A stretch of DNA of 64,000 bases, taken from positions 3,410,001 through 3,474,000 of the forward strand of contig OZ241908.1 in assembly GCA_965203685.1 (NCBI GenBank), read 5' to 3'. Shown piece by piece: positions 23,952 through 33,202 of the stretch (within the stretch, counting starts at the first letter, position 1; the number at the start of each line of letters is the position of its first letter). Below the pieces are notes generated by a model. That model was not told the DNA's origin. It ran no database searches and saw only the letters and a program-made list of their open reading frames with translations. The position numbers were made by a program, and so were the translations under genes. The stretch is from VXYL01 sp965203685. Its GTDB lineage: Bacteria; Pseudomonadota; Gammaproteobacteria; Pseudomonadales; Azotimanducaceae.

Positions 23952-24722
23952 GTGACCGTCCAAACCGAGAAGCACGGCGATCTGCTCGTCATCACCATCA
24001 ACCGCCCCGAAGTCCGCAACGCAATAGACTTCGAGACGGCGAACGCACTCAAGGACGCGTTCCGGTCCTTCGATTCGGATAGGCAGCGCCTAGCGTGCGT
24101 ATTGACCGGCGCGGATGGAAACTTCTGTGCCGGGGCCGACCTCAAGGCCGTCGCCGCAGGCCGAGGCAACCGGGTCACGTTGGATGGCGACGGTCCCTTG
24201 GGGCCGACGCGGATGACGCTGTCGAAGCCTGTCGTCGCTGCCGTCGAGGGCTACGCGGTGGCCGGCGGACTTGAACTCGCCCTGTGGTGCGACCTGCGCG
24301 TCGCGGCGCGCTCGGCCGTCTTCGGCGTTTTCTGCAGGCGTTGGGGCGTCCCCCTCGTGGACGGCGGCACGATCCGCCTGCCGCGGCTGATTGGCCAAAG
24401 CCATGCCATGGACATGATCCTGACCGGTCGCGGCGTGGCTGGCGAGGAGGCCTTGAGCATGGGGCTCGCCAACAGGCTCGTCGACGACGGCGAGGCGTTG
24501 CACGGCGCGGTCGCGCTCGCCGAGTCGCTGACGAAATTCCCGCAACGCTGCCTCAAGAGCGACCGCCGATCGGCCATCATGCAGTGGGGCAAGCCGCTCC
24601 ACGAGGCGCTGCAGCAGGAGACAATGCTCGGCCGCGAGGTCATCAAGTCCGGCGAGACCGTGCACGGCGCCACCCGGTTCAACGAAGGCGCCGGACGCCA
24701 CGGCGACTTCTCGAAAATCTAA
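23952..24722 (+). CDS. Enoyl-CoA hydratase/isomerase-family protein
   Basis: A 256-residue crotonase-fold protein that should act on an acyl-CoA thioester. It has the typical VITINRPEVRNAID start, the oxyanion loops (GNFCAGADLKAVA and VEGYAVAGGLELAL), and LPRLIGQSHAMDMILTGR. The position of the second hydratase Glu is occupied by Asp in PLVDGGTIRL, so the exact reaction is open. GTG start. It lies 26 bp before a flavin oxidoreductase and is probably co-transcribed with it. Confidence 0.85.
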   Translation: MTVQTEKHGDLLVITINRPEVRNAIDFETANALKDAFRSFDSDRQRLACVLTGADGNFCAGADLKAVAAGRGNRVTLDGDGPLGPTRMTLSKPVVAAVEGYAVAGGLELALWCDLRVAARSAVFGVFCRRWGVPLVDGGTIRLPRLIGQSHAMDMILTGRGVAGEEALSMGLANRLVDDGEALHGAVALAESLTKFPQRCLKSDRRSAIMQWGKPLHEALQQETMLGREVIKSGETVHGATRFNEGAGRHGDFSKI

Positions 24723-24748
24723 CGTCACCTCAAAAAAAGGAGACCCAA

Positions 24749-25615
24749 ATGGCATTCCGCGGCATAGAAAACGCCAAGTTCGGCGTCAGCATGTTCCCGA
24801 CCGACTACTCCATCGGCCCCATCGAAGTCGCCAAGGCCGCCGAGGAGCGCGGCTTCGACAGCTTGTTCTTTCCCGAACATACGCACATCCCGGCGAGCCG
24901 CGCGACGCCGTTCCCAGGCGGTGGCGACCTGTCCAAGGACTATTGGCATGCGCACGACCCCTTCGTCGCCCTGGCCGCAGCGGCGGCTGTCACCGAACGG
25001 CTGCTCCTCGGCACCGGCATCTGCCTCGTGATCGAACGCGATCCGATCACGCTGGCCAAGGAGATCGCATCCCTCGATACGATCTCGAACGGCCGCACCA
25101 TCATCGGCATCGGCGCCGGTTGGAACCGCGAGGAGATGGAGAACCACGGTGCCAACTACCAGCACCGTTGGGCGATCACGCGCGAGAAGGTCCTCGCCAT
25201 GCGCGAGATCTGGAACAACGACGAGGCCGAGTTCCACGGCGAGTGGGTGGACTTCGACCCCATCTGGTCCTACCCGAAGCCCGTGCAGGCCGGCGGCCCG
25301 CCGATTTGGATCGGCGCCAACTCGCGCTGGGTGTTCGACCGCATCGCCGATTACGCCGACGGCTGGCTGCCAATCGGCGGTTTGGGCTCCGGCAACATGG
25401 AGCGCTTGAAGGCCGCTCTCGAGGCCAAGGGGCGCAAGGTCGTGGACCTGGATCTCGCCCTGTTCGGCGCACCACCGGACGCGGCACAAGTGCGTGGCCG
25501 CATCGGCCAGGGTTTCGACCATGTGACGTTCGGCTTGCCCGCTCGCCCGGCGGACGAGGTGCTGCCCGTACTGGATCGCTACGCCGCGGTCGTTGCCGAG
25601 ATCAAGGCAGGTTGA
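24749..25615 (+). CDS. LLM-class F420/flavin-dependent oxidoreductase
   Basis: A 288-residue luciferase-like TIM-barrel protein. Marks are FGVSMFPTDYSI at the N-terminus, GFDSLFFPEHTHIP, the TGICLVIERDPITLAKEIASLD block and GIGAGWNREEMENHG, all typical of the F420-dependent subgroup. The ATG has AAAGGAGA upstream. The coenzyme (FMN or F420) and the substrate are unknown. It follows the crotonase gene and is convergent with ilvA. Confidence 0.85.
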   Translation: MAFRGIENAKFGVSMFPTDYSIGPIEVAKAAEERGFDSLFFPEHTHIPASRATPFPGGGDLSKDYWHAHDPFVALAAAAAVTERLLLGTGICLVIERDPITLAKEIASLDTISNGRTIIGIGAGWNREEMENHGANYQHRWAITREKVLAMREIWNNDEAEFHGEWVDFDPIWSYPKPVQAGGPPIWIGANSRWVFDRIADYADGWLPIGGLGSGNMERLKAALEAKGRKVVDLDLALFGAPPDAAQVRGRIGQGFDHVTFGLPARPADEVLPVLDRYAAVVAEIKAG

Positions 25616-25618
25616 GCC

Positions 25619-26821
25619 TCAACCGACCCGTGCATCGTAGCCTGCCGCCCGCAGTGAACTGAGGACCTCGTCGACCTGCTCTTCGCCGCGCATCTGCAGG
25701 ACCAACTCGACCAGCGTGGTTCGCACGGTGGACACGCCAAACGCGCGCTGATGGACGATGTCCACGATGTTGCTGTCGCCTTCGCTCAAGATCCGCGTGA
25801 TGCCCGCAAGCGAGCCCGGCAGATCCGGAACTTCGACCGCCATGCGCACGAGGCGCCGCGTGCGCACGAGGCCGCGCTGCAGGACGGATGAGAGGATCAT
25901 CATGTCGATGTTGCCGCCGGTCAGGACGAGTGCCGTCTTGCCGCGCGCCAGCGACGGTTCCGCGCGCACGGCGGCAAGGCCCGCCGCGCCCGCGCCTTCG
26001 GTCACCGTCTTCTCGATCTCGAGGAGGGTGAAGACAGCGTCCTCGATCGCCTCGTCGGACACGGTGACAAGCCCATCAACCGTGTCGCGGATGATCGGCA
26101 TGGTGAGCCGCCCCGGCGTCTCCACGGCGATCCCCTCGGCCACGGTCCCCGGTCGCACGGGTTCAGGCTTGGTGCCGTGGAACAGCGCCGCGGCAGCACC
26201 GAAACGGTCCGCCTGTACGCCGACGACGGTAATCGCCGGACACAACGCCTTCGCGGCAAGGGCGGTTCCGGCAATCAGCCCCCCGCCGCCGACGGGGACG
26301 ATGAGCGTATCAAGATCCGGGGCTTGCTCCAGCATCTCGAGTCCAAGCGTCCCCTGCCCGGCGATGACCGCCTCGTCGTCGAAGGGATGGATCAGCACGA
26401 GGTCCCGATCCGCGGCCAGGCCCCGCGTGAACTCGATCGTCTCCGCCAAGGTGTTGCCGTGCAGCAACACGTCCGCCTCGAACACCCGGGTCTGCCGGAC
26501 CTTGGCATTTGGCGTCGAGCGGGGCATGACGATGGTGACCGGCACGCCAAGCCGACGACCGTGGTACGCCAATGCTTGCGCGTGGTTGCCCGCCGACATG
26601 GCGACGACGCCGCGACCGCGCGTAGCTTCGGGCAGGAGCAGCAGGCGGTTCAACGCCCCGCGTTCCTTGAACGACGCGGTGAACTGCTGGTTCTCGAACT
26701 TGAGGTGGATGTCCGCGCCAAGTTGCGCCGAGAGCGTCTCGGACTTGGCGAGCGGCGTGCGTACCACGGCGTCACCGAGGCGTTGCCGGGCCGCACGGAT
26801 GTCGTCGAGGGTCACCGTCAT
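25619..26821 (-). CDS. ilvA: Threonine ammonia-lyase with C-terminal ACT domain
   Basis: A PLP enzyme that deaminates threonine to 2-oxobutanoate. The PLP lysine is in FTASFKERGALN, the phosphate-binding loop is VGGGGLIAG, and SAGNHAQ is also conserved. A single ACT domain (about 325-400) suggests allosteric control and the short IlvA/TdcB form of about 400 residues. The ATG at 26821 has TGGAGTG upstream; the frame before it runs into the tandem operator. It is transcribed divergently from a flavodoxin-like gene. Confidence 0.9.
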   Translation of the reverse strand: MTVTLDDIRAARQRLGDAVVRTPLAKSETLSAQLGADIHLKFENQQFTASFKERGALNRLLLLPEATRGRGVVAMSAGNHAQALAYHGRRLGVPVTIVMPRSTPNAKVRQTRVFEADVLLHGNTLAETIEFTRGLAADRDLVLIHPFDDEAVIAGQGTLGLEMLEQAPDLDTLIVPVGGGGLIAGTALAAKALCPAITVVGVQADRFGAAAALFHGTKPEPVRPGTVAEGIAVETPGRLTMPIIRDTVDGLVTVSDEAIEDAVFTLLEIEKTVTEGAGAAGLAAVRAEPSLARGKTALVLTGGNIDMMILSSVLQRGLVRTRRLVRMAVEVPDLPGSLAGITRILSEGDSNIVDIVHQRAFGVSTVRTTLVELVLQMRGEEQVDEVLSSLRAAGYDARVG

Positions 26822-26830
26822 GTCCACTCC

Positions 26831-26872
26831 AGTGCCGGACACGGCACACTCAGTGCCGGACACGGCACACTT
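26831..26872. promoter_or_regulatory. Tandem palindromic operator between ilvA and flavodoxin
   Basis: Two 21-bp direct repeats (26831-26851 and 26852-26872) differ only in the last base. Each holds the dyad GTGCCG-GACA-CGGCAC. The 21-bp spacing is two helical turns, so dimers bound to the two sites would lie on the same DNA face. They start 10 bp upstream of the ilvA ATG and end 6 bp before the GTG of the flavodoxin gene, so a bound protein would affect both. Confidence 0.6.
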
Positions 26873-26878
26873 ACGCGC

Positions 26879-27355
26879 GTGACTATAGCCGCCGCCAAGC
26901 ACCTGCTCATCGTTTATCACACGCAGACGGGCCACACGCGTGCCCTGGCCGAAGCCGCCCATGCGGGCGCGACCGACGAGTTGATCGACGACGTCGAGAC
27001 CCGCGTTGTCATGGCCAAGGAGGCCGGCGCCGACGACCTGCTCTGGGCGAACGGCCTGCTGCTCGGCACACCGGAGAACTTCGGCTACATGTCCGGCGGC
27101 ATGAAGGACTTCCTCGATCGGACGTTCTACGCCGTCGAAGGCAAGATCCAGCCCCTGCCCTACGCCATCTTCATCAGCGCCGGAAACGACGGTCGCGGTG
27201 CATTGCGCGCCATCCGCCGCATCGCCGGCGGCTACCCGTTCCAGGAAGTGCAGGAACCGATCATCGCGCGTGGCGACGTGAGTGACGCGGATCTCGAAGC
27301 CTGCCGTGAACTCGGCATGACACTGGCCGCAGGCCTCGAAGCGGGCATCTTCTAG
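26879..27355 (+). CDS. Flavodoxin/WrbA-like NAD(P)H:FMN reductase
   Basis: A 158-residue flavodoxin-fold protein. LLIVYHTQTGHTRALAEA is the FMN phosphate loop, and TPENFGYMSGGMKDFLDRTF is the second flavin-binding region typical of NADPH-dependent FMN reductase and WrbA-like proteins. The GTG start follows the tandem operator so closely that the mRNA leader must be very short or absent. It probably provides electrons or protects against quinones; the partner is unknown. Confidence 0.8.
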   Translation: MTIAAAKHLLIVYHTQTGHTRALAEAAHAGATDELIDDVETRVVMAKEAGADDLLWANGLLLGTPENFGYMSGGMKDFLDRTFYAVEGKIQPLPYAIFISAGNDGRGALRAIRRIAGGYPFQEVQEPIIARGDVSDADLEACRELGMTLAAGLEAGIF

Positions 27356-27370
27356 CGTGGAGCCTAGGCG

Positions 27371-27727
27371 CTAAGCCGTGCCGGCAGGAGAGCCCAACGC
27401 GGCGAGCGCCGACTCGCGGGTGTCATGTATGTTAAGCATGCTGTCGAAGCCCGTACCCGCGAAGAGACCGGTGATCGGCTCGGATGGCGAGCAGACGGCG
27501 AACCCGCCGGATCGCCCGGCCAATGCCCGTGACGCCATCAGCATCACCCGCAGACCCCCGCTGCTGACGTAGGTCACATCGGCAATGTCCAGTACCAGTC
27601 CCCGGATCTCCTCCACGTTGAGGAACGGGCGCAGGCAGGCTTCGAAATCCGCCGCGACGGTGAAGTCGATTCGCCCTGATATGGCCACTACGACCACGCC
27701 GCGCTCGAGCGTGACGTCCGTTTCCAT
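27371..27727 (-). CDS. STAS-domain anti-anti-sigma factor-like protein
   Basis: A 118-residue single STAS domain. VLDIADVTYVSSGGLRVML matches the SpoIIAA signature, with the phosphorylatable Ser in YVSSGGLR. Such proteins sequester anti-sigma kinases when dephosphorylated. No kinase or phosphatase partner is adjacent. The ATG at 27727 is preferred over the upstream extension on domain boundaries. It is convergent with the flavodoxin-like gene. Confidence 0.82.
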   Translation of the reverse strand: METDVTLERGVVVVAISGRIDFTVAADFEACLRPFLNVEEIRGLVLDIADVTYVSSGGLRVMLMASRALAGRSGGFAVCSPSEPITGLFAGTGFDSMLNIHDTRESALAALGSPAGTA

Positions 27728-27945
27728 CGTCCCCCCACCCCGCGCACAGCGACCGACGCTTGCGCCCGTGACACCGCGAGCTTTGCTCAACGGCCAAACT
27801 AGCAACTTACACCGGCGCGAGTACTACCGAAAAATGCCCGTTTGTTCTAAACCGGCGCGCCGTTATACCGATTTGTTCCTTCGCAAGGATGGCGCCGGGG
27901 CGTTACGTTCGCCTTAGTCAAGCCAGTAAGTCGAGGAGCCAACCA

Positions 27946-28776
27946 ATGAGTGCATTCGAGCGCGTCGTGGTCGGTCTGGACATGCATCAAGGCGCCGCCA
28001 ACGCCGTCCTGGCGCGGGCCTGCGAACTGGCAGAGCCGGCCCACATCGAGGCGGTGCATGCCTGCAGTGTCTTCCACCACGAGCACCACGACTACACCCT
28101 CGGGACATTCGAGACGACCGAGGCCTTGGATGCCGCGGTACGGCGCCAGGCCGACGAGTACCTGGAGAGCATCTGCAGGCCGCGTGGGATCACCAAGTGC
28201 CGCGTCCTCGACGGCCGGGCCGCAGGGGCGTTGCACGACTACGCTCGCCAGAACGCCGATCTCGTTGTCGTCGGCAGTCACGGCCACCATGGCGCCCGGG
28301 CGCTGTTCGCTTCGACGTCCAATGCCATGATCCACGGCACGCCATGCGACGTGCTCGCCGTGCATATCGAAGACCAGCCCTCTGACCTGCCGCCGGCCTA
28401 CGGCAAGGTACTCGCGGCCGTGGACCTAAGCGACGAGTCCTTCCAAGTCATGGAGGAAGCCAACCGCGTTGCGCTGCACTGCGGTGCGGACCTTGCCGTC
28501 TGCAACGTCAGCACAAGTTCGTACGATCCGCTTCTGAACCAAGCCGCCGAACGCCTCGGCCGCCTAGCCGACAGTTACGGGGTCGACGAGGACGACGTCT
28601 TTGAACTCGCCGGTCATGTGGGGCCGCGTGTCCACGACCTCGCGCGCGACATCGGCGCCGACCTGATTGTCGTCGGCACCCATGGCAAGCACGGCATTCA
28701 GTTGCTCACGGGATCGACCGCGAACGCGGTGCTCCACGGCTCGCTTTGCGACGTGCTCGCGGCCCGCGTCCACTGA
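27946..28776 (+). CDS. Tandem universal stress protein
   Basis: 276 residues with two UspA domains (about 1-140 and 145-276). The second ends with the ATP-binding GTHGKHGIQLLTGSTANAVL pattern (G-x2-G-x9-G-S/T). The first has GSHGHHGARALFASTSNAMI. The many His in HACSVFHHEHHDY are unusual. The ATG is set by GAGGAG at 27933-27938. A soluble stress or energy-sensing role is expected. Confidence 0.88.
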   Translation: MSAFERVVVGLDMHQGAANAVLARACELAEPAHIEAVHACSVFHHEHHDYTLGTFETTEALDAAVRRQADEYLESICRPRGITKCRVLDGRAAGALHDYARQNADLVVVGSHGHHGARALFASTSNAMIHGTPCDVLAVHIEDQPSDLPPAYGKVLAAVDLSDESFQVMEEANRVALHCGADLAVCNVSTSSYDPLLNQAAERLGRLADSYGVDEDDVFELAGHVGPRVHDLARDIGADLIVVGTHGKHGIQLLTGSTANAVLHGSLCDVLAARVH

Positions 28777-28788
28777 CGCCGCGGCCGC

Positions 28789-29952
28789 CTACTCGCCGCG
28801 TAGCGCCACCGTGATGGGCAGCCGCGCCGCGCGGATGGCCGGGAACAGCCCCCCGATCGCACCGAGGACCACGGCCCACGTCACCCCGTCCTGAACCAGT
28901 TGCGGGGTGACGGCGAAGTCGAAGGCCACTTGCGAGAACGAGACGTTGTTCAGCGTCGAGGCCGTGAAGCCGTCGAAGACGAGGTAGGCGACGCCCGCAC
29001 CAAGGGCGCCGCCGAGCAGCGCCAGCGCGAGCGACTCGATCATCACGGAGATCACGACCGGCACGCCGCCGAAACCCAATGCGCGCAGGGTTGCGATCTC
29101 CACTGTCCGGGTCACCACGGCGCTGTACATCGTGTTGAGCGCCGCGAACACCGCACCGATGGCCATGATCATCGCGACCGCGGAGCCGAACGTCTCGATC
29201 GTCTCGGTGAGGGCCTCCGACTGCGAGGCAAAGAACTCGACCTCGGATTGCACCGTGAGGTCGAGGCGCGGATCGTCTTCCACCTGCTGGGCCAATTCCG
29301 GGATTCGCTCCGGGGAGTCCACGCGCAGACGCATGGAACTGATGGCGCCCTCGGCCCGAAAGGACGATTGCGCGAAGATCAGGTCCATCCACAGTTCGGA
29401 CTCGTACGCGGATCCGCCAGCCTCGAAGATACCCACAACCGTGAGTTCACTCTGACGTAGGCGCACCGTGTTGCCCACGTCGATGCCGGCGAACTCCGTG
29501 TGCGCGCTGCGACCGGCAATCAACTCGGCCTTGCCGGGCTCGAAGTTGCGGCCCTCGACGATCGTGACTTCGTCGCGCAAGTCGAAGGCGCCTTGGGTGA
29601 CGCCGCGCAGGATCAGGTTGGCGTCGCTGCCGGTGGCGCGCTTGGGCACGTCCGCCACCACGTAGAGTTCGGGGCTTGCGAGCAGTACGCCTTCCATGCT
29701 GGTGATCACGCCGCGCTCCTCGACGGACACGCCGCTCGACAGTTCGCTGGTGGAGCCACCGCGCAGAACCAAGGCGCGGTCCGGTTCGCCACCGCGTTCT
29801 AGGGTGCTCTTGAAGCCTGCGGCCATGGCGAGGATGGCGATCAGCACGCCCACCACGCCCCCGATCCCCACCACGATCACGGACGAACTGCCGATCCGCG
29901 ACGGCAGGTTGCGAAGATTCATCAAGGCGATTTCGAGGATCTGTCCGAACAT
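28789..29952 (-). CDS. ABC exporter permease (FtsX/MacB-type), second
   Basis: 387 residues, with one helix near the N-terminus (VIVVGIGGVVGVLIAILAMA), a large periplasmic domain (about 50-260) and three C-terminal helices, as in MacB/LolCE permeases. ALRALGFGGVPV is the typical cytosolic loop. It is the last gene of a four-gene operon (membrane-fusion protein, ATPase, permease, permease). GGAGG lies upstream of the ATG, 2 bp after the preceding permease. Confidence 0.87.
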   Translation of the reverse strand: MFGQILEIALMNLRNLPSRIGSSSVIVVGIGGVVGVLIAILAMAAGFKSTLERGGEPDRALVLRGGSTSELSSGVSVEERGVITSMEGVLLASPELYVVADVPKRATGSDANLILRGVTQGAFDLRDEVTIVEGRNFEPGKAELIAGRSAHTEFAGIDVGNTVRLRQSELTVVGIFEAGGSAYESELWMDLIFAQSSFRAEGAISSMRLRVDSPERIPELAQQVEDDPRLDLTVQSEVEFFASQSEALTETIETFGSAVAMIMAIGAVFAALNTMYSAVVTRTVEIATLRALGFGGVPVVISVMIESLALALLGGALGAGVAYLVFDGFTASTLNNVSFSQVAFDFAVTPQLVQDGVTWAVVLGAIGGLFPAIRAARLPITVALRGE

Positions 29953-29954
29953 GG

Positions 29955-31118
29955 CTAGCTCCTCCGCAGCGCATCGGCGATCGACAAGCGGTTCGCCGAC
30001 CAAGCTGGACTGGCGCCGACGGCAATGCCGAGCAGCACGGCGAGGCCAGCGGCGATGGCTGGGACTTCCCAACCGATGATGAAGAGACCCATGCCAGCGG
30101 TTGCCATGACCGCGTTGATCCCAGGCGCGGCGGCCACGGCGAGAGCGATCCCGAGAAGCCCGCCGAGGGCGCACAACAGCACGGACTCGCCCAACACGAT
30201 CATGGCCACCTTCAGGTTGGAGAAGCCGAGCGTCTTCAGCACCGCGAGTTCCGGGATGCGCTCGCGCAGCGCCTGGCTCATCGTATTGGCGGTCAGCAGC
30301 AGGATAGTGAAGAACACCGCCGAGAGGATGCCCGTAGTGATGAGGCCGATGTCGCCGATCTGCGCCGCGAATTGGCGCCCGAACTCGTCCTCGGTGGCGG
30401 ACTTGACCGGATTCAGGGAGTTCTCGAACAGCGTGTCGATGGTGCTCGATATTTCCGGCGCGCGCTCCGGGTCGCTGATGCGCACAGTCCACCAGCCGAC
30501 CGAACCTTGACCGAACTGGCGCGCCTCGTCGAAGTAGTCGTAGTGAAAGAGGAAAACCGGCGGCGGGCCGCCCTCGGCCTCGGTCGTGTAAGAGCCCACG
30601 AGGTCGAACTCCCACAGCCGGCTGCCGTCGCGCATGGGATAGATGTCGGCCTCGATGGGAATCTTGTCGCCGACCTGCCAGCCGTACTGTTCGAGCATGC
30701 CAGCGGGCGCCACCGCCCCGGTACGCGTATTGGCGAAGGCGTTGAGCTCCTCCGGATCGATGATGTACTCGGGGAACATCTCGAAGTAGCCGAGAGGCTC
30801 GACCGGGTACTTGGGAAAGAAATTGCGCGGATCCTGGTAGTTGCCCCCGAACCACGTCATGTGCGTGATGGCTTCGACGCCGTCCACCGCAAGGATCTGC
30901 CCCCGTTGGCTGACGGGCAGGCTCTCGATGATCGAGTACTTGGCCGTCACGACCAGCCGGTCCACGCCACCCGTGTCGCCGATGCCCTCTTCGAACCACA
31001 CGGCCACGGTGCGCAGCACGGTGAACAGCAGGAACGCGACGAGAAGCGAGAATACCGTCAGGTAGGTGCGGATCTTGCGGCGTTGCAGGTTCGCCCATAC
31101 CAAGCCTAGTGCACTCAT
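29955..31118 (-). CDS. ABC exporter permease (FtsX/MacB-type), first
   Basis: 387 residues with the same layout as the next gene: a first helix (LTVFSLLVAFLLFTVLRTVAV), a periplasmic domain and three C-terminal helices. ELAVLKTLGFSNLKV is the permease loop that contacts the ATPase. The ATG overlaps the ATPase stop as ATGA (31115-31118). The two permeases probably form a heterodimer. The substrate is unknown. Confidence 0.87.
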   Translation of the reverse strand: MSALGLVWANLQRRKIRTYLTVFSLLVAFLLFTVLRTVAVWFEEGIGDTGGVDRLVVTAKYSIIESLPVSQRGQILAVDGVEAITHMTWFGGNYQDPRNFFPKYPVEPLGYFEMFPEYIIDPEELNAFANTRTGAVAPAGMLEQYGWQVGDKIPIEADIYPMRDGSRLWEFDLVGSYTTEAEGGPPPVFLFHYDYFDEARQFGQGSVGWWTVRISDPERAPEISSTIDTLFENSLNPVKSATEDEFGRQFAAQIGDIGLITTGILSAVFFTILLLTANTMSQALRERIPELAVLKTLGFSNLKVAMIVLGESVLLCALGGLLGIALAVAAAPGINAVMATAGMGLFIIGWEVPAIAAGLAVLLGIAVGASPAWSANRLSIADALRRS

Positions 31119-31798
31119 GCCGCCACCTCCGTCACCAACTGGCCCTTGTCGAGATGCAGGGTACGACGGGCATGGTCCGCCGCCTTCGGATCGTGCGTCA
31201 CCATGATGATCGTCTTGCCGTGGTCGCGGTTGAGAATGCCGAGCAGATCGAGGATCTCCTCGGCGGTTTCGCGGTCAAGGTCGCCGGTCGGCTCGTCGCA
31301 GACGAGGATCGGCGGATCGGCGACGATGGCACGCGCGATGGCGACCCGCTGCTGCTGGCCGCCGGAGAGTTCGCCGGGCTTGTGCCGGGCGCGGTCAGCG
31401 AGCCCGACGATTTCCAGCGCCGTCTCCGCATTCCGCCGACGTTGCTTGCCGGAGAGCTTGGTCAGCAGTAGCGGCAGTTCCACGTTGCGGCGTGCGTTCA
31501 ACACGGGCAGCAGGTTGTAGAACTGGAATACGAAGCCGATGTTCGACGACCGCCAACGTGCCAGTTCGCGGCCGCTCATCCGGTTGAGATCCGCCTCCGC
31601 CACGGTGACGTCGCCCTCGCTCGCGCTGTCGATGCCGCCCACGATGTTGAGCAGCGTCGTCTTGCCGCTGCCAGATGGCCCCATCAGGGCGAGGAAGTCG
31701 CCCTGGTCTATGCCGAGGTCGATTCCGAGCAGGACTTCCACCCGCTCGCGCCCCTTCGTGAAGCTCTTGTGCACGTCTTTAAGATCGACGATTGCCAT
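31115..31798 (-). CDS. ABC exporter ATPase (LolD/MacB-type)
   Basis: 227 residues. Walker A is GPSGSGKTTLLN, the signature LSGGQQQRVAIARA, Walker B LVCDEPTGDLD, and the switch His is in VTHDPKAA. This is the LolD/MacB/DevA group that drives periplasmic extrusion with a fusion protein. It lies between the fusion protein and the permeases. Confidence 0.92.
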   Translation of the reverse strand: MAIVDLKDVHKSFTKGRERVEVLLGIDLGIDQGDFLALMGPSGSGKTTLLNIVGGIDSASEGDVTVAEADLNRMSGRELARWRSSNIGFVFQFYNLLPVLNARRNVELPLLLTKLSGKQRRRNAETALEIVGLADRARHKPGELSGGQQQRVAIARAIVADPPILVCDEPTGDLDRETAEEILDLLGILNRDHGKTIIMVTHDPKAADHARRTLHLDKGQLVTEVAA

Positions 31799-31832
31799 GC
31801 GGCCTTCCCCTTGTCAGTAAGTCAGTCAGCGG

Positions 31833-33086
31833 TCAGTTGAGTAGGTTGATCTCGTCGCCATCGCGCAGGGCGGATTCCACCGCCGTGGCGACGATTCGCT
31901 CGCCGTTCGAAAGCCCTGCGGTCACCTGGATGCGCGAACCTTCGCTGCGTCCCACGGTCACGTCTCGCCGTGCCACCATGCCCCGGTCGTCGCCCGATTC
32001 GCTGACCACCCAGACGTAGCGTTGACCCTCACCGCTGGCCACGGCGGTCTTCGGCACCAGTATGGCCTCCACCGGTGCCTCGGGCGTCGCGTCGCCCTCC
32101 TCCAGGAACGCGACCCGGACACCCATGTCCGGCAGGATTCGCGGATCGCGTTCGCGGAAGCCGATGCGCACGCGCACTGTCGCCTTGTTGCGGTCTGCCG
32201 CCGGAATCGTCGCGATCACCCCGGCAGGGATCGGGAAATCGGGGTAGGCGTTCAATGTCACTGTCACCGGCTGGTCCGGATAGACGCGGTTGATGTAGGC
32301 CTCGTTGACGTCGACTTCGACCTCCAAGGAGTCCATGTCCACGATCGTGCAGATCCCAGTCCGCGTGAAGCCGCCGCCTGCCGAGATCGGCGAGATCATC
32401 TCGCCCGGTTGCGCCGCCTTGGCGATCACGACGCCGCCGAACGGCGCGCGGATCTCCATGTCGCTGACTTCCCGACGCTGCACGGCCAAGGACCGTCCCG
32501 CCACCTCGATGTCCCGCTCGGTACGTTTCAGCCGCGCTTGCAGGCCTTGCAGCACGAGGCGGGCCCGATCCAGTTCAGCCCGGCTCGCGAGATCGCGTTC
32601 GGCGAGATCCTTGGTCCGCGAGTAGTCGAGCGCGGCCTGCCGGATGTCCACCCGAATCTCGTCGACGAGTGCTCGCGCGGATTCCAACTGCGACTCGGCG
32701 AGTGCAAGCCGCGCTTCCGGGATGCTCGCGTCGAGCACGGCGAGAAGCTGGTTCTCCTCGACGGTCATGCCTTCCTCGATCAGCACTTCCACCACCTTGC
32801 CGGTGGTCTTGGAACTCACAGTCGCTTGCCGGCGTGCCACCACGTAGCCCGTGGCGTCCAAAACGCTCCCCCCGGGGGTCGCGGTCGACGTCGTGCGCAC
32901 CAGCACCGTGCGCACTTCGGCGGCCGCGAGATCCGCGCCCCCAAGGTAGGGCCGGCCGAACGCCCACCCGACGAAGGCGATGCCACCGATCACCGCGACA
33001 GCGACCATCCACTTGAGCGGTCTGCGCCCGCCGGCAGCATTGTCCCGGTCGATCTTGAGTTCGTTCAGTAGTGCTTTCTTGTCCAT
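31833..33086 (-). CDS. Membrane-fusion (HlyD/MacA-type) subunit
   Basis: 417 residues: one N-terminal helix (WMVAVAVIGGIAFVGWAFG), a lipoyl/biotinyl half-motif at about 70-115, an alpha-hairpin (about 115-190), the second half-motif (IRAPFGGVVIAKAAQPGEMI), then a beta-barrel domain. This is the periplasmic adaptor of the ABC exporter. It is the first gene of the operon. The ATG at 33086 is chosen because it places the helix 25 residues in; the ribosome site is weak. Confidence 0.87.
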   Translation of the reverse strand: MDKKALLNELKIDRDNAAGGRRPLKWMVAVAVIGGIAFVGWAFGRPYLGGADLAAAEVRTVLVRTTSTATPGGSVLDATGYVVARRQATVSSKTTGKVVEVLIEEGMTVEENQLLAVLDASIPEARLALAESQLESARALVDEIRVDIRQAALDYSRTKDLAERDLASRAELDRARLVLQGLQARLKRTERDIEVAGRSLAVQRREVSDMEIRAPFGGVVIAKAAQPGEMISPISAGGGFTRTGICTIVDMDSLEVEVDVNEAYINRVYPDQPVTVTLNAYPDFPIPAGVIATIPAADRNKATVRVRIGFRERDPRILPDMGVRVAFLEEGDATPEAPVEAILVPKTAVASGEGQRYVWVVSESGDDRGMVARRDVTVGRSEGSRIQVTAGLSNGERIVATAVESALRDGDEINLLN

Positions 33087-33202
33087 CGCCACCGTCTCGG
33101 ACTGATCGCGTGGACTGATCGCGCCGAACAATCCATCACCGCATCATACGCATGGGGTGGTCGGTCGCAACGGGCAACCGTCACCGGCTACCGTGACAGT
33201 TG

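Noticed and set aside
23952..24722. Naming the crotonase-family gene as a specific enoyl-CoA hydratase
   Set aside because: One of the hydratase Glu positions appears to be Asp, so only the superfamily can be supported.
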